This document shows, one piece after another, positions 9,150-17,980 of a DNA stretch of 64,000 nucleotides. The notes beneath the pieces are model-generated. The model saw only the letters and a list, made by a program, of their open reading frames with translations, was not told the DNA's origin and did not search any database. Each line of letters starts with the position of its first letter. Positions within the stretch are counted from its first letter, which is position 1. The position numbers were made by a program, and so were the translations under genes. This DNA comes from Oscillospiraceae bacterium (GTDB lineage: Bacteria > Bacillota > Clostridia > Oscillospirales > CAG-272), in assembly GCA_015064255.1 (NCBI GenBank), contig SVSP01000006.1:1-64000 (forward strand), written 5' to 3'.

Positions 9150-10868
9150 TCAGTTGATTGCGTCAAACGCGCAAAGCTGATTACATACGCCGCATCCTAC
9201 ACAAAGAGTTGTGTCGATTACAGCATTACCGTTCTTCATACTGATTGCAGGGCATCCGAGACGCATACAGCTCTTGCAAGAACGGCACTTGTCGGGATCA
9301 ACCTTTACGGGAGCCTTGGGTTTTACAGTTTTAAGAAGTACGCAGGGACGTCTTGAAATAATTACCGAAGGTTCGTCAACTGCGGTTTCTTCCTTGACGG
9401 CGGTATCGCACGCCTTAAGATCGTAAGGATCAACTACGCGAACACGATTTATTCCGATGGAACGGCAGAGTGTTTCAAGATCAATCTTGCTTGCGGGATC
9501 GCCCTTGATGTTGTATCCCGTTGTGGGGTTCTGCTGATGTCCTGTCATACCCGTGATAGAGTTGTCAAGAATTATAACGGTCGAATTAGATGCGTTGTAA
9601 GCTATGTTTATAAGTCCTGTTACACCTGAATGGATAAATGTAGAATCGCCTATTACAGCCACGCATTTTCCGTCAAATCCTGCTTTGTTGAATCCGTGAA
9701 GTCCAGAAACTGACGCACCCATACAGAGTGTAGAATCAAGAGCGTTAAGCGGAGCCTGTGCACCGAGGGTGTAGCATCCGATGTCACCGAGAACGGTTAT
9801 CTTATTTTTAGCAAGAGTATAGAACATACCTCTGTGAGGACATCCTGCACACATAACCGGAGGACGAACGGGAACAGCAGGGAAGTCCTTTACATCTGAA
9901 GTGTTTTCGCAAACACCGAATGCCTTTGCAATAGTTGTCTGCGAGAATTCTCCGATAGCAGAGAAGAGAGACTTACCTTCAACGTTAAGGCCTATACACT
10001 TACAAAATTCTTCGATAACAGGATCAAGCTCTTCGACAACGATAAGTCTGTCAACCTTAGAAGCAAAGTCAGAAACAAGCTTTTTAGAAATGGGGTTTAC
10101 CATACCGAGCTTGAGAACACTGTATTTATCGCCAAATACTTCCTTAACGTACTGATAAGAAGCACCCGAAGTGATAATACCGATCGATGAGTCAGCATAC
10201 TCAACCTTGTTAAGAGGAGATGTTTCTGCGTATTCTGCGATTCTTACGGTGCGCTCCTCAACGAAGGGATGACGAAGCTTCGCGTAAGCGGGCATCATTA
10301 TATACTTCTGAGGTTTCTTCTCATATTTTGTAAGAGCACGGTCGATACGCTCGGAAAGTTCAGTAATACTCTGAGAGTGCGCAATTCTTGTGCACATTCT
10401 TATCATTACGGGAGTATCGAACTGTTCGGATATTTCGAAAGCAATCTTTGCATATTCCTTTGCTTCTTCGGAATCCGCAGGCTCAAGCATAGGAACCTTT
10501 GATGCGATAGCATATCTGCGCGAATCCTGTTCGTTCTGAGAAGAGTGCATACCGGGGTCGTCGGCAACACAAATAATGAGTCCTCCGGTAACACCTGTAT
10601 AAGAAAGAGTGAAAAGCGGATCAGCCGCTACGTTAAGTCCTACGTGCTTCATAGCGCAGGCAGAACGCGCTCCAGCAAGCGATGCACCGAATGCAGCTTC
10701 AAGAGCTACCTTTTCGTTAGGCGCCCATTCGCAGTAGATCTCGTCATACTTTGCTGCAAATTCTGTTATTTCGGTGGAAGGTGTTCCGGGATAGCTCGAT
10801 ATAACCGAGCATCCTGCTTCCCAAAGACCTCTTGCAAGTGCTTCGTTTCCGATAAGTAATTTTTTCAT
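9150..10868 (-). CDS. iorA: Indolepyruvate:ferredoxin oxidoreductase, alpha subunit
   Basis: The 572-residue protein has the full IorA layout. An N-terminal pyrimidine-binding domain carries GNEALARGLWEAG and SSYPGTPSTE. A TPP diphosphate-binding domain contains CAGCPHRG near 340, GDIGCYTLG near 358 and GDSTFIHSG near 392. The C-terminal ferredoxin-like domain has cysteines in CRSCKSCMRLGC and CVGCGVCNQLC, enough for two 4Fe-4S clusters. It is the catalytic subunit for ferredoxin-linked oxidation of aryl pyruvates. The first gene of the minus-strand operon, its best Shine-Dalgarno (AAAGGA, 10894-10899) is 25 bases from the ATG with a hairpin in between. Confidence 0.95.
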   Translation of the reverse strand: MKKLLIGNEALARGLWEAGCSVISSYPGTPSTEITEFAAKYDEIYCEWAPNEKVALEAAFGASLAGARSACAMKHVGLNVAADPLFTLSYTGVTGGLIICVADDPGMHSSQNEQDSRRYAIASKVPMLEPADSEEAKEYAKIAFEISEQFDTPVMIRMCTRIAHSQSITELSERIDRALTKYEKKPQKYIMMPAYAKLRHPFVEERTVRIAEYAETSPLNKVEYADSSIGIITSGASYQYVKEVFGDKYSVLKLGMVNPISKKLVSDFASKVDRLIVVEELDPVIEEFCKCIGLNVEGKSLFSAIGEFSQTTIAKAFGVCENTSDVKDFPAVPVRPPVMCAGCPHRGMFYTLAKNKITVLGDIGCYTLGAQAPLNALDSTLCMGASVSGLHGFNKAGFDGKCVAVIGDSTFIHSGVTGLINIAYNASNSTVIILDNSITGMTGHQQNPTTGYNIKGDPASKIDLETLCRSIGINRVRVVDPYDLKACDTAVKEETAVDEPSVIISRRPCVLLKTVKPKAPVKVDPDKCRSCKSCMRLGCPAISMKNGNAVIDTTLCVGCGVCNQLCAFDAIN

Positions 10869-10877
10869 ATGTTTTGC

Positions 10878-10899
10878 GGAATAAAAATTCCATTCCTTT
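10878..10899 (-). promoter_or_regulatory. Hairpin between Shine-Dalgarno and iorA start
   Basis: A 5-base-pair stem GGAAT/ATTCC (10878-10882 with 10887-10891) sits between AAAGGA (minus strand, 10894-10899) and the iorA ATG at 10868. Linear spacing is 25 bases; folding out the hairpin leaves about 11. It may set or regulate translation initiation. No nearer Shine-Dalgarno is visible. Confidence 0.35.
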
Positions 10900-10991
10900 C
10901 TGCCTTTCGGCGAGTTGAGTATAATAAAATAGTTATATTAATTAAAATTTTATAAAGAAGCAATATAGTCTATAAAGTTAGTTTGTAACTA

Positions 10992-11020
10992 TTGACAAAA
11001 ACAGAGCAAATTGTTATAAT
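10992..11020 (+). promoter_or_regulatory. Sigma-A promoter for the amidohydrolase gene
   Basis: TTGACA at 10992-10997 and TATAAT at 11015-11020 with a 17-base spacer, a perfect consensus. It lies 35 bases before the TTG start of the downstream gene. Confidence 0.9.
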
Positions 11021-11055
11021 TAGGGCAGAATTTAAATGTTTGAGAGAATATTAAC

Positions 11056-11871
11056 TTGGTAATAGATTTTCATACACACATATTTCCCGACCGCATTGCA
11101 AGTTCAACAATAAGTATGCTTTCACAAAAGGGAAACGTTAAGCCTTACCTCGACGGAAGATCGGACAGCTTAATTGCTTCTATGAAAAACAACGGCATAG
11201 ATAAGTCTGTGCTTCTTCCGGTGCTTACTGCGCCCAAGCAGTTTGACTCAGTAAACAGCTACACTATTGAAGTATCTGAAAGAAGCTGCGGTGACCTTAT
11301 CCCGTTCGGTGGGATACACCCCGACTGCAACGATATTGCAGAAAAAATAAAATTTCTTGCAGACAGCGGATTTTACGGAATAAAGCTTCATCCCGATTAT
11401 CAGCAGACATATGCGGATGACGAAAGATACATAAATATTATTACGCTTGCGGTAAAAAACAATCTTGCGGTCACTCTGCACGCGGGACTTGATATCGGAT
11501 ATCCCGAAACTATACATTGTACACCCGAGAGAGCATACAGAATGCTCGAAAAGGTCACAGCCAACACTCAGGGTTATTCGATGAGAATAATTCTTGCGCA
11601 TATGGGAGGATACTCGTTGGGCAAAGATGTTTTAAGACTGCTGTGCGGAGCTCCGGTATATTTCGACACGGGATTCACTCTGTTTGATAAAGATTTCAGC
11701 ACTACGCTCGAAATAATAAACAAGCACGGTGCAGACAAAATACTTTTCGCAACAGACTCACCGTGGGCGCCTCAAAGTGAATATTTGCGGACGTTACGCG
11801 AAAGCGGTCTGCCCAAAGAGGATATCAATAATATACTGTGCGAAAACGGCAGGAAACTGCTCGGAATATAA
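11056..11871 (+). CDS. Amidohydrolase-family TIM-barrel hydrolase
   Basis: TTG start at 11056 with GAGAGA about nine bases upstream; no ATG lies between the promoter and the conserved N-terminus. The protein opens with VIDFHTHIFPD, the HxH metal site of the amidohydrolase 2 family. It continues with GGIHPD near 94, GIKLHPD near 114, a HAG near 140, AHMGG near 183 and the late metal ligand in ATDSPW near 234. It should be a cytoplasmic zinc-dependent hydrolase or decarboxylase. The family covers many substrates and the neighbours do not point to one. It has its own strong promoter and is divergent from iorA. Confidence 0.82.
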   Translation: MVIDFHTHIFPDRIASSTISMLSQKGNVKPYLDGRSDSLIASMKNNGIDKSVLLPVLTAPKQFDSVNSYTIEVSERSCGDLIPFGGIHPDCNDIAEKIKFLADSGFYGIKLHPDYQQTYADDERYINIITLAVKNNLAVTLHAGLDIGYPETIHCTPERAYRMLEKVTANTQGYSMRIILAHMGGYSLGKDVLRLLCGAPVYFDTGFTLFDKDFSTTLEIINKHGADKILFATDSPWAPQSEYLRTLRESGLPKEDINNILCENGRKLLGI

Positions 11872-11887
11872 ATAAAAATCAATTATC

Positions 11888-11915
11888 TTGTATTATAGCA
11901 GAAATATCTTATAAT
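11888..11915 (+). promoter_or_regulatory. Possible promoter for the YerC-type regulator
   Basis: TTGTAT at 11888-11893 and TATAAT at 11910-11915 with a 16-base spacer, 70 bases before the next start codon. The -10 is perfect and the -35 is weak. Confidence 0.45.
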
Positions 11916-11984
11916 TTCAATACTTTTAACGCAAAAAACTAAAATTAACAAAATCATATTACAAAATCAAGGACGGTTGACGCT

Positions 11985-12317
11985 ATGTTAAATCAACACA
12001 AAGAACGAGACACAACACTGCTTTTCAAAACATTGGCACAGCTTAAAAATGAAGAAGAATTCCGTATGTTTTTTGAAGACCTCTGCACCTATAAAGAAAT
12101 AGAGCAGATGAGCCAAAGACTTGAAAGTGCTTGCCTTCTTCTTGACGGAAAGACCTATTCGCATATAATCGAAACAACAGAAATTTCTTCGGCTACACTA
12201 AGCCGTATTTCAAGATGTATCCAGCACGGAAGCGGCGGATACAACAAGCTTCTCGTTAATATAAGAGAGAAGGAAAGCAAAGATAATAACGAAAATAACG
12301 AATCCGAAGGCAACTAA
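11985..12317 (+). CDS. TrpR-like DNA-binding protein, YerC/YecD family
   Basis: A 110-residue protein with LKNEEEFRMFFEDLCTYKEIEQM, followed by QRLESACLLLDGKTY and a helix-turn-helix region SSATLSRISRC with GSGGYNK after it. This pattern belongs to the YerC/YecD group, small TrpR-fold proteins of Firmicutes with a poorly known regulatory role. It should act as a dimer on DNA in the cytoplasm. The C-terminus is an unstructured Lys/Glu/Asn tail. It sits directly upstream of two GH2 glycosidase genes, and a palindrome near their start (12372-12385) could be its target, but this is a guess from position only. Confidence 0.85.
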   Translation: MLNQHKERDTTLLFKTLAQLKNEEEFRMFFEDLCTYKEIEQMSQRLESACLLLDGKTYSHIIETTEISSATLSRISRCIQHGSGGYNKLLVNIREKESKDNNENNESEGN

Positions 12318-12371
12318 CTTTAAAATTACCGTGTAAAAGCACGTAATTTATATATTTTGCAATATATTTAG

Positions 12372-12385
12372 CCGTAAAGTTACGG
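12372..12385. promoter_or_regulatory. Inverted repeat next to GH2 ribosome binding site
   Basis: CCGTAA at 12372-12377 and TTACGG at 12380-12385 around AG, ending 3 bases before the GGAGG of the first GH2 gene. It could be an operator or a small RNA hairpin. Confidence 0.3.
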
Positions 12386-12399
12386 TATGGAGGTGTTTT

Positions 12400-14112
12400 A
12401 TGAATATCCCTAAACAAGAATATCCACGTCCGTCTTTTGTAAGAGACCGCGGATGGATCAATCTCAACGGAGAATGGCAATTCGAAATTGACCATTCAGA
12501 CACAGGAAAAGAGCGAAACTTCCAAAATCGCGAGACTCTCAGTTCAAAGATCCTTGTTCCGTACTGTCCCGAATCGACTCTTTCGGGAATCGGATATACC
12601 GATTTTATGAAAGCCGTATGGTACAAGAGAGATTTCGACGTTCCCGCTGATTGGAATAAAGGAAAGATTCTTTTCCACATCGATGCTTGTGACTATCGTA
12701 CCGAAGTATGGGTAAACGGTAAGAGCGTAGGCACACACGTAGGCGGATATACACCCTTCGCTTTCGATATTACAGACGTCGTAAAGTACGGTGAAGCTAA
12801 TACCGTTGTAGTTTACGCGTTTGACGATGCACGCGATCCTCTTCAGCCTACGGGAAAGCAGGACACGGTATATCAGAACATACATTACTGCTGGTACTAT
12901 ACAAGAACTACAGGTATATGGCAGACTGTATGGCTTGAATACGTTCCCGATATCTACATCGACAAGGTCAAAATGACCCCCGACGTTGATAACTCGCTTC
13001 TTAAGGTAAGAGTTACAGCAAACACCTGCGTAAATGCGTCGAAAGTAATTGCCGAAACCTTCTACGAAGGTAAGCCTATGGGCAAGACCGAGGCGGTAAT
13101 TGACGGCAAATACGTAGATTTTGATATCAATATCGAAGAGCTTTATCTCTGGAATCCGAGAGATGCAAAGCTTTACGATATAGTTTTCACGCTCGGAGAA
13201 GATAAGGTAACAAGCTATTTCGCAATGCGTAAGGTTGCTATCAAGGGATACGCGATAGAAATAAACGACGTTCCGATATTCCAAAGACTTGTTCTCGATC
13301 AGGGCTACTGCGGAGAAGGCGTTTATACGGCTCCTTCGTCAGAATATTACGAAAGAGAAATAAGATGGGCCCTTGAAGCAGGCTTCAACGGTGCGCGTAT
13401 GCACGAAAAGATATTTGAGCCTTATTATCTCTACTGGGCAGACAAGCTCGGATATATGCTTTGGGGCGAATATGCTAACTATCACTGGGATTGCTCTCGT
13501 CCCGAAGCACTCTACCATATGCTTCCCGAATGGCTTGAGGCTGTTGAGCGAGATTATAACCATCCGTCTATCGTTGGCTGGTGTCCCGTAAACGAAGGAA
13601 CAGACTTCAGAATAGCAAGAACGTATATATTCCTTTATGACGTAACACGTGCAATAGATCCGATGCGTCCGATAATCGATACTTCTGGTTGGATACACGC
13701 AAAGACAGACGTTTACGATTCTCACGACTATTCAGGTATGCCCGATTTTGGAAAGCATTACGAATCGCTTAATACAGGCGAAGGACCTGCATATATCAGT
13801 ATGGGATGGGGAAGAGTACCCGCAATTCCGTATGAAGAGCAGCCTTATATGGTTTCTGAGTTCGGTGCTGCTGCAGTCAATATTATGACGCACGAGCCTA
13901 CTGAAGAAGAATTCGAAAAGTTCTATAAAACATTCAAGGAACACGTTGACGTACTTCTTGACAACAAAAAGATGTGCGGATTCTGCTACTGCCAGTGGTG
14001 CGACTCTGCAATACACGAATGTAACGGATTTATAACCGAAGACAGACGCAAGAAGTATGATTTTGCCCGTACTTACGAAATAATGAACCGTAAGGCATAT
14101 ATTGAAAAATAA
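12400..14112 (+). CDS. Glycoside hydrolase family 2 protein (beta-galactosidase/glucuronidase type)
   Basis: ATG start at 12400, GGAGG six bases upstream. The 570-residue protein has the GH2 order: a sugar-binding jelly-roll domain (LNGEWQFEID, then VWVNGKSVG near 105), an immunoglobulin-like domain, and a TIM barrel from about 280. The acid/base Glu is probably E399 in CPVNEG and the nucleophile E487 in VSEFG. No signal peptide is present, so it acts in the cytoplasm on imported oligosaccharides. The following gene is a paralogue only 12 bases away. The exact sugar specificity cannot be read from the motifs; galactoside, glucuronide or mannoside activity all remain possible. Confidence 0.85.
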   Translation: MNIPKQEYPRPSFVRDRGWINLNGEWQFEIDHSDTGKERNFQNRETLSSKILVPYCPESTLSGIGYTDFMKAVWYKRDFDVPADWNKGKILFHIDACDYRTEVWVNGKSVGTHVGGYTPFAFDITDVVKYGEANTVVVYAFDDARDPLQPTGKQDTVYQNIHYCWYYTRTTGIWQTVWLEYVPDIYIDKVKMTPDVDNSLLKVRVTANTCVNASKVIAETFYEGKPMGKTEAVIDGKYVDFDINIEELYLWNPRDAKLYDIVFTLGEDKVTSYFAMRKVAIKGYAIEINDVPIFQRLVLDQGYCGEGVYTAPSSEYYEREIRWALEAGFNGARMHEKIFEPYYLYWADKLGYMLWGEYANYHWDCSRPEALYHMLPEWLEAVERDYNHPSIVGWCPVNEGTDFRIARTYIFLYDVTRAIDPMRPIIDTSGWIHAKTDVYDSHDYSGMPDFGKHYESLNTGEGPAYISMGWGRVPAIPYEEQPYMVSEFGAAAVNIMTHEPTEEEFEKFYKTFKEHVDVLLDNKKMCGFCYCQWCDSAIHECNGFITEDRRKKYDFARTYEIMNRKAYIEK

Positions 14113-14124
14113 GGAGGAAGAATT

Positions 14125-15903
14125 ATGAACATCCCAAGACCGGAATATCCGCGCCCCCGTCTTGTCCGTGATAAATGGATAAACCTTAACGGAGAGTGGC
14201 AATTTGAGATAGACCACGCAGATACAGGTGTAGAACGTAAATTTTGGGAAAGAGACGATTTCAACAGTAAGATAATCGTTCCTTTCGTACCGGAATCAAA
14301 GCTTTCGGGTATAGAATACGTTGACTTTATGCCCGCTGTATGGTACAGAAGAACATTCAATGTTCCCGAAGAGTGGAAAGATGGAAGAGTAATTCTTCAT
14401 TTCGGTGCCGTTGACTATAAATGCGAAGTTTGGATAAACGGTAGTAGCCTCGGACTTGATCCCGGCGGATACAAAAATTTCGCTTATGACGGCGCACTGC
14501 GAGGAATAAGCGGTAAGACAGTAGGCGCTCACATCGGCGGCTACACACCGTTTGAATATGATATCACCTCGAAGCTCACAGACGGAGAAAATACAGTTGT
14601 TGTTTATGCCGCCGACGATACAAGAAACAGACTTCAGCCGAGCGGAAAACAGAGCGACAGATATTATAACTACGGATGCCTTTATACACGCTGCACCGGA
14701 ATATGGCAGACAGTTTGGCTCGAATACGTTCCCAAGACATACGTACAGAAGCTGAAGCTCACTCCCGACGTTGATAACAAAAAGCTTGACGTTGTACTCT
14801 CTCTTAACGAAAGATACGAGGGTACAGTAAAGGTAAAGGCTCTTTACGACGGAAGAGTAGTATCTTATAAGGAAATCAAAAACGCATCCAAATACAGCGA
14901 ATTTTCGCTCCCAATTGAAGAAATGCACCTTTGGTTCCCCGACTCACCCGAGCTTTACGACCTCGAAATTGAAGTTGGCGAAGACACCGTAAAATCCTAT
15001 TTCGGTATGCGTAAGGTGGCAATTAAGGGTTACGCAATCGAAATAAACGATACTCCCATTTATCAGCGACTCGTACTTGACCAAGGATACTATCCCGATG
15101 GAATCTATACCGCACCTACAGACGAAGATCTGAAGCGCGATATAGAGCTTTCCAAGAAGGTCGGATTTAACGGTGCAAGACTTCATATGAAGGTATTTGA
15201 ACCAAGACTTTCTTATTGGGCAGACAAGCTAGGATATCTCCTCTGGGGCGAATATCCCAACTGGGGACTTGATGAAGGCGATCCTGCCGCTATGCTCTCA
15301 ATGCTTCCCGAATGGCTTGAAGCCGTTGAGCGTGACTATAACAGCCCTGCGATAATCGGTTGGTGTCCGTTCAATGAAACAAGAGTTTCAAGAAAGGCAC
15401 AGACATTCATTACTGTTTATGACGTAACACGCGCAATAGATCCGATGCGCCCCATAATCGACTCGTCGGGATACGTTCACGCGAAGACGGATATATATGA
15501 CGTTCATAACTATGAACAGGATCCCGAAAAGTTCAAAGCAACCTTTATGCCGCTTATAACAGGCGAAGGCGAAGTTTTCGTCAACCATAAGGGTCACGAA
15601 TTCTACGAAGGACAGCCTTATTTCGTATCAGAATTCGGCGGAACACATTGGGATATCGATGCAGACGGAACAGTCGGCTGGGGATACGGTAAGGCTCCGG
15701 AGGATATCGAAGAGGTTTACAGACGTTTTGAAGGTCTTGTAACTGCTCTTCTTGAAAATCCCAAGATGTGTGCGTTCTGTTATACACAGCTCACAGACGT
15801 TATGCAGGAGAAAAACGGTATATATTCGTTTGACAGAAGAGAAAAATTCGATGCTGAAAGACTTTATAAGATAATGACACAAAAGGCAGCTATCGAAAAG
15901 TAA
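14125..15903 (+). CDS. Glycoside hydrolase family 2 protein, paralogue with internal duplication
   Basis: ATG start at 14125 after AAGGAGG, co-transcribed with the preceding GH2 gene. The 592-residue protein has the same three GH2 domains. The acid/base Glu is probably E418 in CPFNET and the nucleophile E503 in VSEFGG. No signal peptide. It differs from its neighbour by a 24-residue in-frame insertion (14455-14526) in the jelly-roll domain. There a segment reading GSSLGLDPGGYKNFAYD is followed by a diverged second copy GKTVGAHIGGYTPFEYD, so the insertion is an internal tandem duplication. The pair may process two linkages of the same glycan. Confidence 0.85.
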   Translation: MNIPRPEYPRPRLVRDKWINLNGEWQFEIDHADTGVERKFWERDDFNSKIIVPFVPESKLSGIEYVDFMPAVWYRRTFNVPEEWKDGRVILHFGAVDYKCEVWINGSSLGLDPGGYKNFAYDGALRGISGKTVGAHIGGYTPFEYDITSKLTDGENTVVVYAADDTRNRLQPSGKQSDRYYNYGCLYTRCTGIWQTVWLEYVPKTYVQKLKLTPDVDNKKLDVVLSLNERYEGTVKVKALYDGRVVSYKEIKNASKYSEFSLPIEEMHLWFPDSPELYDLEIEVGEDTVKSYFGMRKVAIKGYAIEINDTPIYQRLVLDQGYYPDGIYTAPTDEDLKRDIELSKKVGFNGARLHMKVFEPRLSYWADKLGYLLWGEYPNWGLDEGDPAAMLSMLPEWLEAVERDYNSPAIIGWCPFNETRVSRKAQTFITVYDVTRAIDPMRPIIDSSGYVHAKTDIYDVHNYEQDPEKFKATFMPLITGEGEVFVNHKGHEFYEGQPYFVSEFGGTHWDIDADGTVGWGYGKAPEDIEEVYRRFEGLVTALLENPKMCAFCYTQLTDVMQEKNGIYSFDRREKFDAERLYKIMTQKAAIEK

Positions 15904-15914
15904 ACTGAAATTAT

Positions 15915-15951
15915 GACAGCCGTCGAAAATATCGGCGGCTGTCGAATTTTA
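15915..15951 (+). terminator. Terminator after the GH2 operon
   Basis: Stem GACAGCCG (15915-15922) with CGGCTGTC (15936-15943) and a short T-rich tail. The loop is 13 bases and the T tract weak. Confidence 0.65.
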
Positions 15952-15987
15952 TCATTAGAAATTCTAAGCTATCTTTACCGGTAAGGA

Positions 15988-16016
15988 TTGACAAACAGGA
16001 AAATTTGTGGTAGAAT
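15988..16016 (+). promoter_or_regulatory. Promoter for tRNA-Arg(CCG)
   Basis: TTGACA at 15988-15993 and TAGAAT at 16011-16016 with a 17-base spacer, 23 bases before the tRNA. Confidence 0.85.
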
Positions 16017-16039
16017 CTCAGTATCTGAAAAATATATTT

Positions 16040-16113
16040 CTGCTCGTAGCGTAGCCGGATAACGCACAAGACTCCGACTCTTGAGATCGCAGGTTCGAAT
16101 CCTGTCGAGCAGG
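16040..16113 (+). tRNA. tRNA-Arg, anticodon CCG
   Basis: A 74-base cloverleaf. Acceptor CTGCTCG pairs with CGAGCAG; D stem GCGT/ACGC; anticodon stem CAAGA/TCTTG around the loop CTCCGAC, giving anticodon CCG for codon CGG; T arm GCAGG/CCTGT with loop TTCGAAT. The 3' CCA is not encoded. Own promoter and terminator. Confidence 0.93.
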
Positions 16114-16122
16114 TACGCTTGG

Positions 16123-16156
16123 GGACGTGATAAAAGTGCTTATAACGTCCTTTTTT
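16123..16156 (+). terminator. Terminator after tRNA-Arg(CCG)
   Basis: Stem GGACGT/ACGTCC (16123-16150 overall), extended by weaker inner pairs, followed by six T. Confidence 0.75.
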
Positions 16157-16175
16157 ACTTGTTTAGGAGAGTTTT

Positions 16176-16711
16176 ATGATACTTTCAACCTTTATTGACG
16201 GAGCACGTCACAGGCTTGGCGGAAGTCAGGAAAAAGCAGTAGAATTCGTAGCCAAAGCGGGATTTGATGCGTGGGATTTTACAATGATAGCGATGGCTTG
16301 GTATAATCCAAAGCTTGGCAAGATAATGGACGATCATCCTCTGATGATTTTCTGAAGCATCTTGCACAGATAGACAGCCCATACTTTGTTGCCTGCCTTG
16401 ATATAGGTCACGCAGAGCTACGTGACCTTGGCTCAAATGCAGTAGATATGGTAAATGCACTCGGTCCTAAGCTTCAGGCTCTGCATATTCACGATAACGA
16501 TAAGATACTAGATCTTCATCACATTCCATTTTCCCACAGCATTGATTTTCCGCCCATTTTGAAAGCTCTCAAGGATAACGGATATAGCGGAGATTTCACA
16601 CTCGAATGTGGAATGCCAAATGACAGATGCGATGAGGAAGGTGTTCTTGAAGGACTTGCTCAAATGCGAAATGCAGTCAAACGCCTTGCTGATATGTATG
16701 AAAACCTTTAA
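16176..16711 (+). pseudogene. Sugar phosphate isomerase/epimerase, broken by internal deletion
   Basis: A reading frame starts at ATG 16176 after a good ribosome binding site (MILSTFIDGARHRLGG) and ends at TGA in 16350-16352 after about 58 residues. From about 16340 another frame encodes the C-terminal half of the same family: DDFLKHLAQ, ACLDIGHAELR, LHIHDND, HIPFSHSIDF and a final GDFTLECGMP, ending at 16711. The xylose-isomerase-like TIM-barrel family is normally 270-290 residues. Here about 190 remain, so roughly 90-110 central residues, including half the metal site, are lost along with the frame. The product cannot be active. The remaining sequence is well preserved, so the deletion looks recent. 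Confidence 0.85.
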
Positions 16712-16712
16712 T

Positions 16713-16750
16713 AAAAAACAAGACTCAAAATAGTTTGGGTCTTGTTTTTT
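16713..16750. terminator. Bidirectional terminator
   Basis: A 17-base stem from an A run through CAAGACTCAAA, loop ATAG, back to a T run at 16750, with one G-T pair. It lies between convergent genes. Confidence 0.88.
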
Positions 16751-16770
16751 ATGTTAAATAGCCTAATTTA

Positions 16771-17334
16771 TCACGTCAAAATAGCAAGAAGTTCACTTGC
16801 AACCATTTCGATACTACCCCAGAAAAGTGTCATAGGAACGAAGTAAAGTCCCATTGTAAGAAGATCAATCGCTATGCCTTGCATAGAGTAGTTCTTTCTG
16901 CGGGAAAAGTAGTAAAGAAGTACAAGAACACAGCACGCGAAAAAGCAGAGAATTGCTGCAAAAAAGCTTACAGGATAGCTTACGGGGTGCAGTTTGGACT
17001 CGTTGAAAACCGCGTATATGTAAAGATTAAAGAGAGAGATTATTACAAGTGCTCCCGATGTAGAAAGAGCTATTGAAATAAGGGTTGTGGATACTCTGCA
17101 GAAGTTTTCTGTAAAATTCGGGAATATTACAGCGAAAAGTCCTGTAACAGATATTGCAAATCCGGTTGGAATAAACGCAAGTGCAAGAAAGAGCGACCAT
17201 CTTTGAGGATCGCGGATAGTAAGCTCGCCTGTTGAGTTCCCGCTTGAAATACCCGAACAAACAAGCGGAATTATTATTCCTGAAATCAATAAAACAGCAC
17301 CGATTATAAGTGTTATTACTCCTCTTTTTTTCAT
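16771..17334 (-). CDS. Membrane protein of unknown function, four predicted helices
   Basis: A 187-residue protein with GGAAAGGAAT eight bases before the ATG. Hydrophobic stretches lie near residues 7-28, 45-70, 84-110 and 122-145, with a less hydrophobic stretch near the C-terminus, so four or five membrane helices are likely. The first helix is preceded by MKKRG, which places the N-terminus inside. A short polar segment (SSGNSTGELTIRDPQRW) would lie outside between helices 1 and 2. No family is recognised. It follows the sugar acetyltransferase, folD and lgt on the same strand with short gaps and may be the last gene of that transcript. Confidence 0.65.
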   Translation of the reverse strand: MKKRGVITLIIGAVLLISGIIIPLVCSGISSGNSTGELTIRDPQRWSLFLALAFIPTGFAISVTGLFAVIFPNFTENFCRVSTTLISIALSTSGALVIISLFNLYIYAVFNESKLHPVSYPVSFFAAILCFFACCVLVLLYYFSRRKNYSMQGIAIDLLTMGLYFVPMTLFWGSIEMVASELLAILT

Positions 17335-17362
17335 TGTAAAATTCCTTTCCGTAATTATTTTA

Positions 17363-17977
17363 TTATTTTAAATCCTTTTCTTTGATCTTGCGATCTTTAA
17401 AATAATACTGTCTGTCGTGCTCGCTTATTTCTCTGACAACTCGGCAGGGATTTCCGTAAGCTACTACGTTTGCGGGTATATCCTTGGTTACGATGCTTCC
17501 TGCACCGATAACAGAGTTGTCACCGATGGTAACTCCCGGAAGAACCACCACACCTGCACCCAGCCAACAGTTTTTTCCGATATGTACGGGAATATTATAC
17601 TGATATCCCTTTTCACGAATTTCGGGAAGAATAGGATGTCCTGCTGTCGCAATTACCACGTTTGGGCCGAACATTGTATAGTCACCGACGTAAATATGAT
17701 TGTCGTCAACAAGCGTAAGGTTAAAGTTTGCATATACGTTATTGCCGAAATGTACGTGGTGTCCGCCCCAATTTGAATGAAGCGGAGGTTCGATATAACA
17801 GTTTTCACCGATATCGGCAAACATTTCCTTCAGAAGCTTTGTTCTTTTTTCACCTTCGGAAGGGCGCGTAGCGTTAAAATCATACTGTTTCTCAAGGCAG
17901 AGAGTCTGCTGTTTCACAAGCTCTTCATCGTAAGCATTGTAGAGCTCTCCGAGATACATTTTATCTTTTACATTCAT
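17363..17977 (-). CDS. Sugar O-acetyltransferase (maltose/galactoside acetyltransferase family)
   Basis: A 204-residue left-handed beta-helix protein. The N-terminal helical domain reads MYLGELYNAYDEELV, typical of the Maa/LacA/NodL group. Hexapeptide repeats run from about 75 to 185. The active-site loop has the catalytic His in TAGHPILPE near 115, and the acetyl-CoA end reads GVTIGDNSVIGAGSIV. It transfers acetyl from acetyl-CoA to a sugar hydroxyl in the cytoplasm. Its start codon lies three bases after the folD stop, so the two genes are translationally close. It is not part of the distant polysaccharide locus at 46-60 kb. Confidence 0.88.
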   Translation of the reverse strand: MNVKDKMYLGELYNAYDEELVKQQTLCLEKQYDFNATRPSEGEKRTKLLKEMFADIGENCYIEPPLHSNWGGHHVHFGNNVYANFNLTLVDDNHIYVGDYTMFGPNVVIATAGHPILPEIREKGYQYNIPVHIGKNCWLGAGVVVLPGVTIGDNSVIGAGSIVTKDIPANVVAYGNPCRVVREISEHDRQYYFKDRKIKEKDLK

Positions 17978-17980
17978 AAC

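Noticed and set aside
12544..13284. 246-codon minus-strand frame inside a GH2 gene
   Set aside because: Shadow of the GH2 reading frame; lacks a ribosome binding site and domain.
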